Positions 23,543 through 27,574 of a stretch of DNA of 27,574 bases are shown here, one piece after another. The position numbers and the translations under genes are program-made. This stretch comes from an uncultured Coriobacteriaceae bacterium (lineage in GTDB: Bacteria > Actinomycetota > Coriobacteriia > Coriobacteriales > QAMH01). The first letter of the stretch is position 1. Each line of letters starts with the position of its first letter. Where the stretch lies: contig UQUH01000020.1 in assembly GCA_900544245.1 (NCBI GenBank), positions 1-27,574 of the forward strand. Direction: 5' to 3'. The notes below the pieces were generated by a model, which was given only the letters and a program-made list of their open reading frames with translations, searched no databases and was not told the origin of the DNA.

Positions 23543-23782
23543 TCAGACCAGGTAGATGCTAATGGAATGCGTTGGACAGGAGTTGACGCAACGACCGCAT
23601 CCAACGCAGTTTTCGGGGGTAGGTGCCCACGCCTTGATCTTGCCATCGACCTTTCGTGCACGCAAAACGTCATTTCTCGGACATTTGGAAATGCAGTTCA
23701 TGCATCCCGTGCAGTAGTCTTCGGAAATCCTGACACGAGGACTGTTCTTGTAGAAGCCCGGAGGCGGTCCGTATGCTCCCAT
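23543..23782 (-). CDS. Small 2[4Fe-4S] ferredoxin, partner of the molybdopterin oxidoreductase
   Basis: The 79-residue protein has two cluster motifs: C24, C27, C30, C34 (CTGCMNCISKCP) and C59, C62, C65, C69 (CVGCGRCVNSCP). Each is CX2CX2CX3CP, as in bacterial 2[4Fe-4S] ferredoxins. It has no signal peptide, so it acts in the cytoplasm. A longer frame upstream is a false extension through the end of the preceding gene. The ATG at 23782, with GGGAG at 6 bases, is the start, 64 bases after the oxidoreductase stop. Fusion to one operon suggests it passes electrons to the molybdenum enzyme, replacing the larger iron-sulfur subunits and membrane anchors found in many relatives. Confidence 0.93.
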   Translation of the reverse strand: MGAYGPPPGFYKNSPRVRISEDYCTGCMNCISKCPRNDVLRARKVDGKIKAWAPTPENCVGCGRCVNSCPTHSISIYLV

Positions 23783-23846
23783 TCCGGACTCCCATCTAAG
23801 CCGGTGGATGGCGCGGGGGAGATGCGCCATCCACCATGAGCAGCAA

Positions 23847-26522
23847 TTATTTCTTGAGCTCCCAGTTGGAGAGGTTCGCATAGGCCTTGTCCCACACGGT
23901 GTCATGCTTGCCATCGTATTGGTCGATGGGAATCGCGTCATCCGTGCCATCAGATGGATCGATGCAGGGATAGATCTTGCAAAGCAGACCACGCGTGCAC
24001 CATGTGGCCGTCATCTGATCGGCCTTGTCCGGATCGTCATCGACGAGCACGTTGCCGGCGGCGTCGAACACGCCCTGGCTCCACGGCTCCTCAGCAGGGA
24101 GCTCGGGATACCACCAGCTCGGCGGTACCTGGACGACACCTTCGGGGATGTCCCATCCCAGATGCGCCTTCTGGCGGATACGACCCATCGGCGTCTCGAT
24201 CCAGATCCAGTCGCCTTCCTTGACGTGCAGCTTGCGTCCGTCATTGAAGTGCATCCAGGTGTAGGGATACGGCTCGACCGTACGCGTGCCATGTCCCGGC
24301 GTGCGGAACTCAGAGTGATACAGCGGGCTCACGCGACCCGAAATCGTGAGGCGGAACGGATACTCCTTGGCCATTTCGGGATTGCCGAGCGGAGACTCCG
24401 GCTCGCGGTATACGGGAATCGGATCGTAGTCGAGATCCTCCAGCACGGAGGCGTAGATCTCGGCCTTGCGCGAATTCGTGGCGAATCCCATAATCTGGCC
24501 ATTGTCGAGACGCTTGGCGTACTTGTAGTACTCGGTCGGATACGGGAAGTACGTGCCCATGTTGACGGCCTTCTCGTAATCCAGATCCGGGACGCGCTCG
24601 ACCGTGTACTCGATCGCCTGCTCGTAGGTCTCCCACGGCCAGTCCTTCTCCTGACCCATGGCGCAGCCCAGCGCACGGAAGAAGTCATAGTCCACGCGAC
24701 GCTCCTCGTAGGGCTCCACGCCACGGTCGCCCACGGTGATGAAGTCCATGGAGTCCTCGGAGGTGGTGCACAGCGGACGCTCCATCCAGTCACAAGCGGG
24801 CATGATGTAATCGGCAAGCGCCGCCGTCGGGGTCTTCCAATACTCGACGGACACGAGCAGGTCGAGGTTCTTGAGGGCCTTGTACATCTTCTTGGTGTTG
24901 GGCGCCCAGGCAAGCGGGTTGGATTCCCAGCAGATCATCGCCTTGATGGGATACGGATCGCCATCGATCATGGCATCCATGACAAGAGACGGCGAGCAAA
25001 GCATCTGGTGCAGCATCGGACGCGGCACGCCGAACATCTTGCGATAGTTCTTGTCGATCATCTTGAAGCCCTTCCACGACATGACGCGGAAGCGGTCGTT
25101 ACCGATGAACTTGTCCTGGTTCGCGGGGTCCTGCAGCTCGGAGAGCTCGAACTCGGCATTGCGCACCGGATAGGTCTTCTCCTTGCCTACGGCGTTGGGA
25201 TCGCAGGGCATGCCGACGAACTCGCCGCCGGGATTATCGATGTTGCCGCACAGGATGCGTAGGATGGTCTTGGCGATTCCGAAGCTCGAGGCGTTATTGC
25301 CATGCTGGTCGCCGCCGCCGAGACCCCAGATGATGCAAGCCGGGCCATTGGTGGCGTAGAGATGGGCAGCCGCTTCGATCTTGCGGACGGGCACGCCGGA
25401 AACCTTGGCGGCACGCTCGGGCGTGTACTCCTGCATGCGATCGGCAATGGCGTCGAAGACGGTCTTGCACTCGACCGTGGAGCCGTCCTTGAGCGTGACG
25501 GTATAGGTGCCGTAGAGCTGGGCGTCCACGACGGTGTCCTCGGTGGGGGTGTAGTAGCGGTTCTCGTCGGAGCACCAGCACAGGGGTGCACCTGTCTCAC
25601 CGTCCCAGACGACGAAGTCCTCGTGCTTACCGCCCTCCTCGACATCGCTCGCACGCAGCAGCTTGTTCGTGTCGGTGCGGAAGAGGAACACGGCGTTGGA
25701 CCAGTACTTCAGGAAGTCCTCGTCATAGAGCTTCTCGCGAATGACGTAGTGCACCCAGGCAAGGCATACCAGGCAATCGGTGTTGGGATAGGGCTGCAGC
25801 CACTCGTCGGCCTGCCCGGACTCGGTGATGCAGACGGGATCAACGACGATGAGCTGCGCGGGGTCGGGCTCGTTGACCGTCGTGCGTCCCGAGATGACGC
25901 GCCAGAGGGGCGCCTGGGGTGCATAGGACTCCTGACAGCGCTTGCCCCAGTTGACAATCGTGTGCGACTGCTGTGGGGATGCCGGCATCATGGACTCGAC
26001 GGGCCATCCGACCATGGCCATGTTGAGCGTGTAGTTCCAGCACCAGCAGATGGTACCCGGATCGATAACGTTGCCGGGATTGCCCAAGAGGTTGGTGAAA
26101 CGGCTGCGCGCCCACAGATGATCAGAGCGGTAGGTACCCTCGGAGGCGACGAGCGTCTCGGGGCCATATTCGTCGATGAGCGCTTGGAGCTTCTCGGCGA
26201 TTTCCTTGATGGCCTGATCGTAGGAGATCTGCTCCCACTTGTCCTCGCCACGCTCGCCGACGCGCTTGAGCGGATGATTGATGCGCTTGGGGTGATAATG
26301 GAACTTGATCGCGCGCTCGCCCTTCTCGCCCAGGCGGTTGCAGAGCACGGAGCCCTCCGCGTCATCGCCCCTGAGCTCCACGAGCCTGCCGGTCTTCGTG
26401 TCGACACCGGCATAGATGCTGCAGTTCATGTGGCAGAAGTGGCAGCGGGTACGTCGCCATCGAATGCCATTGTCATCTACCGTGTTGTTGGGCACGCCGG
26501 CCATAGATGGTGTATCTGACAT
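23847..26522 (-). CDS. Cytoplasmic molybdopterin oxidoreductase (DMSO reductase superfamily, acetylene hydratase/catechol dehydroxylase-like)
   Basis: This 891-residue protein is a bis-MGD molybdenum or tungsten enzyme. The N-terminus holds a [4Fe-4S] motif Cys27, Cys30, Cys34 and Cys61 (CHFCHMNC ... SVLC). The molybdopterin domains follow (from about residue 75; ERISY-like EQISYDQAIKEIAEKL), with NLLGNPGNVIDPG and a C-W-C-W stretch. Cys161 aligns with the metal-binding Cys141 of acetylene hydratase. The C-terminal beta-barrel domain (about 750-890) has DWIWIETPMGRIRQKAHLG. RWRRTR near the start looks like a twin-arginine motif but no hydrophobic stretch follows, so there is no Tat signal. 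Substrate unknown; gut Coriobacteriia use this family to remove hydroxyls from catechols. ATG at 26522 with GGGAGAG. Confidence 0.92.
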   Translation of the reverse strand: MSDTPSMAGVPNNTVDDNGIRWRRTRCHFCHMNCSIYAGVDTKTGRLVELRGDDAEGSVLCNRLGEKGERAIKFHYHPKRINHPLKRVGERGEDKWEQISYDQAIKEIAEKLQALIDEYGPETLVASEGTYRSDHLWARSRFTNLLGNPGNVIDPGTICWCWNYTLNMAMVGWPVESMMPASPQQSHTIVNWGKRCQESYAPQAPLWRVISGRTTVNEPDPAQLIVVDPVCITESGQADEWLQPYPNTDCLVCLAWVHYVIREKLYDEDFLKYWSNAVFLFRTDTNKLLRASDVEEGGKHEDFVVWDGETGAPLCWCSDENRYYTPTEDTVVDAQLYGTYTVTLKDGSTVECKTVFDAIADRMQEYTPERAAKVSGVPVRKIEAAAHLYATNGPACIIWGLGGGDQHGNNASSFGIAKTILRILCGNIDNPGGEFVGMPCDPNAVGKEKTYPVRNAEFELSELQDPANQDKFIGNDRFRVMSWKGFKMIDKNYRKMFGVPRPMLHQMLCSPSLVMDAMIDGDPYPIKAMICWESNPLAWAPNTKKMYKALKNLDLLVSVEYWKTPTAALADYIMPACDWMERPLCTTSEDSMDFITVGDRGVEPYEERRVDYDFFRALGCAMGQEKDWPWETYEQAIEYTVERVPDLDYEKAVNMGTYFPYPTEYYKYAKRLDNGQIMGFATNSRKAEIYASVLEDLDYDPIPVYREPESPLGNPEMAKEYPFRLTISGRVSPLYHSEFRTPGHGTRTVEPYPYTWMHFNDGRKLHVKEGDWIWIETPMGRIRQKAHLGWDIPEGVVQVPPSWWYPELPAEEPWSQGVFDAAGNVLVDDDPDKADQMTATWCTRGLLCKIYPCIDPSDGTDDAIPIDQYDGKHDTVWDKAYANLSNWELKK

Positions 26523-26627
26523 AGCATGCTCTCCCTTCTCTTCTTCCCCTCGCGTCTATCGCCTGGGATTCACTTCATCGAAAGACTACAGGCGACGCTT
26601 TAGAGCGAAAACGCCTTATCCGACGTA

Positions 26628-26652
26628 TGTAAACGGGTAATGTAATGGGTAA
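26628..26652. repeat. Tandem near-identical 12-13 base repeat upstream of the molybdopterin oxidoreductase gene
   Basis: TGTAAACGGGTAA (26628-26640) is followed directly by TGTAATGGGTAA (26641-26652). It lies about 105-130 bases before the ATG at 26522, in a 146-base gap that is the only non-coding space in front of the operon. A regulator site is a reasonable guess. The short dyad CACC CGAG GGTG (26653-26664) next to it may end the upstream radical SAM message. Confidence 0.5.
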
Positions 26653-26668
26653 CACCCGAGGGTGATTT

Positions 26669-27574
26669 CTAGCTTCTGTACAGCTCTCGAACGCCAATCT
26701 CCCGCATGCAGTAGTCGCCGTTGGGAAGTTCCTCAAGTATGTTCGTGCTCTTTCCTACCCGTACGTCCGGATACGCCACGCGCAATGCATCCAAGACAGA
26801 ACGCGGAAGCGATAGACTTGGCACGGCGTCATTGGCATAGCAGGCAACGCCGCATGCCTCGGCCCAGGCACGTACCTTAGGCACGTCTTCGCCAAACACC
26901 TTGAGGCAGCGCAGAAAGCCATCGTCATCGTCGCGGTCGATCCAAGGGTAGACCTTATCGAGCCCCTGCACGAAGAACGCATCGTTTTGCCGGTTTACCT
27001 GCGCCGAATTGCGATTGTCGGCACTGCAGTAATGCAGCCCGAACGAAAGCCCCTCGTCTGCCGCACGCTGCATGAGACACAGCGCGTCACGTTCGCTTTC
27101 GGCTACCGGCAAGCCGCCCGAATACCAGTAATCGTAGAGGTAATTCCACGGATGTCTGCGCAGTCGAAAGCCACGCTGGACAAACTGTTCGGCGTTATGC
27201 AGGGGAAAGCAGAACTCAAGCAGGTTGACGCCGCGCACCCCAAGCGCGTCGAACTCGCGTAGTAGTCCTATCATCCACTCCCCGGTGCCGGGGATGACCG
27301 GCATCTCGACCACGACATCGTCCACGAACGAGACGGCACGACCAATCGCCGCCAGCGCGCGCTCCTGCGCGTCATCGTCATCGGGCGGCTTCACGCTGAA
27401 GCGGATCTCGGAGAGCCCCGTCGCGGCAAGTCGCGCGAGCGCATCCTCATCGGCACGGTCGCCATTCGTGTAGATGCGCGTGTGGACCTGCGGGTACAGA
27501 CTGCGCGCCTCGTCCAGAAACGCCACAACGCTATCCACGTGGAGCAGCGGCTCGCCGCCCGTAATGACGATCGC
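26669..27574 (-). CDS. Radical SAM protein, N-terminus beyond the right edge
   Basis: The visible 301 residues start inside the SAM-binding region: AIVITGGEPLL reaches the window edge, so the cluster cysteines lie outside. TNGDRADEDALARLAATGLSEIRFSVK continues the barrel. The C-terminal half has an HYCSADNRNSAQVNRQND segment and scattered cysteines (LRCLK, ACGVACYAN, YCMREIG) but no clear SPASM or twitch cluster motif. The frame is open to base 27574, and an internal GTG at 27538 is not a start. It points the same way as the molybdopterin oxidoreductase, 146 bases upstream of it, so they may or may not share a message. Function not assigned. Confidence 0.85.
   Translation of the reverse strand, partial: AIVITGGEPLLHVDSVVAFLDEARSLYPQVHTRIYTNGDRADEDALARLAATGLSEIRFSVKPPDDDDAQERALAAIGRAVSFVDDVVVEMPVIPGTGEWMIGLLREFDALGVRGVNLLEFCFPLHNAEQFVQRGFRLRRHPWNYLYDYWYSGGLPVAESERDALCLMQRAADEGLSFGLHYCSADNRNSAQVNRQNDAFFVQGLDKVYPWIDRDDDDGFLRCLKVFGEDVPKVRAWAEACGVACYANDAVPSLSLPRSVLDALRVAYPDVRVGKSTNILEELPNGDYCMREIGVRELYRS

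Noticed and set aside
23783..23992. A longer N-terminus for the ferredoxin (open frame to 23992)
   Set aside because: The extension overlaps the end of the oxidoreductase gene in another frame and has no ferredoxin-like content; the ATG at 23782 has a good SD.
23808..25262. A 484-codon plus-strand frame opposite the molybdopterin oxidoreductase
   Set aside because: It is a high-GC antisense shadow with no recognisable domain, and the opposite strand has a clear conserved protein.
26440..26522. A Tat signal peptide on the molybdopterin oxidoreductase
   Set aside because: RWRRTR resembles a twin-arginine motif, but it is followed at once by the iron-sulfur cysteines and no hydrophobic stretch exists.
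1..27574. CRISPR arrays, insertion sequences, prophage or integration genes
   Set aside because: No regularly spaced repeats, transposase, integrase or phage protein was seen on either strand.

Overview
The window is a gene-dense, high-GC stretch in which almost every gene lies on the minus strand. Only tatA and a HAD-family gene are clearly on the plus strand. The gene mix fits a strictly anaerobic actinobacterium of class Coriobacteriia (Eggerthella/Slackia/Gordonibacter type). It includes desulfoferrodoxin, a cytoplasmic molybdopterin oxidoreductase with a small 2[4Fe-4S] ferredoxin, ackA, an ArgJ/ArgC arginine pathway and a LytR-CpsA-Psr protein with a long arginine-rich tail. This placement is inference from gene content and style; no marker gene was searched.

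Layout, left to right. (1) 1-2170: argC and argJ, transcribed leftwards from an AT-rich promoter carrying ARG-box-like sites. ArgJ is not intact: after about residue 300 it runs in frame into a sodium:dicarboxylate (SstT-like) symporter sequence that continues off the left edge. (2) 2190-9904: housekeeping and stress genes: ackA, xseB-xseA, a YugP-type zinc peptidase, rnd with terC, a two-helix membrane protein, desulfoferrodoxin, and ybaK with an overlapping hypothetical gene. (3) 10070-10875: tatA facing nikR, whose product has a histidine-rich tail. (4) 10944-15798: a leftward run of an MFS transporter fused to CBS domains, the two halves of a threonine/serine exporter (YjjP, YjjB), a radical SAM protein and a cysteine-containing hypothetical protein. 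(5) 15847-16144: tRNA-Lys(UUU), followed by a 190-nt segment that folds on paper into a long nested rod. I recognise it as no known RNA family. (6) 16230-20515: a Cof-type HAD phosphatase, clpX with a long glycine-rich linker and a changed RKH loop, and the LCP protein. (7) 20597-23287: an Uup-like ABC-F protein and a DegV protein. (8) 23421-26522: the ferredoxin and the molybdopterin oxidoreductase, closed by a good intrinsic terminator and preceded by a tandem repeat. (9) 26669 to the edge: a radical SAM gene missing its start.

The likeliest new biology is the 190-nt structured segment beside tRNA-Lys and the cytoplasmic Mo-enzyme/ferredoxin pair. That pair resembles acetylene hydratase and the gut catechol dehydroxylases in its apparent cysteine metal ligand. 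The ArgJ/transporter junction deserves a check first as a possible assembly chimera. No CRISPR array, insertion sequence, phage gene or integrase was seen. No stretch longer than 300 bases lacks a gene or RNA call; the two longest gaps (15799-16068 and 23288-23542) hold the structured segment and the terminator respectively.
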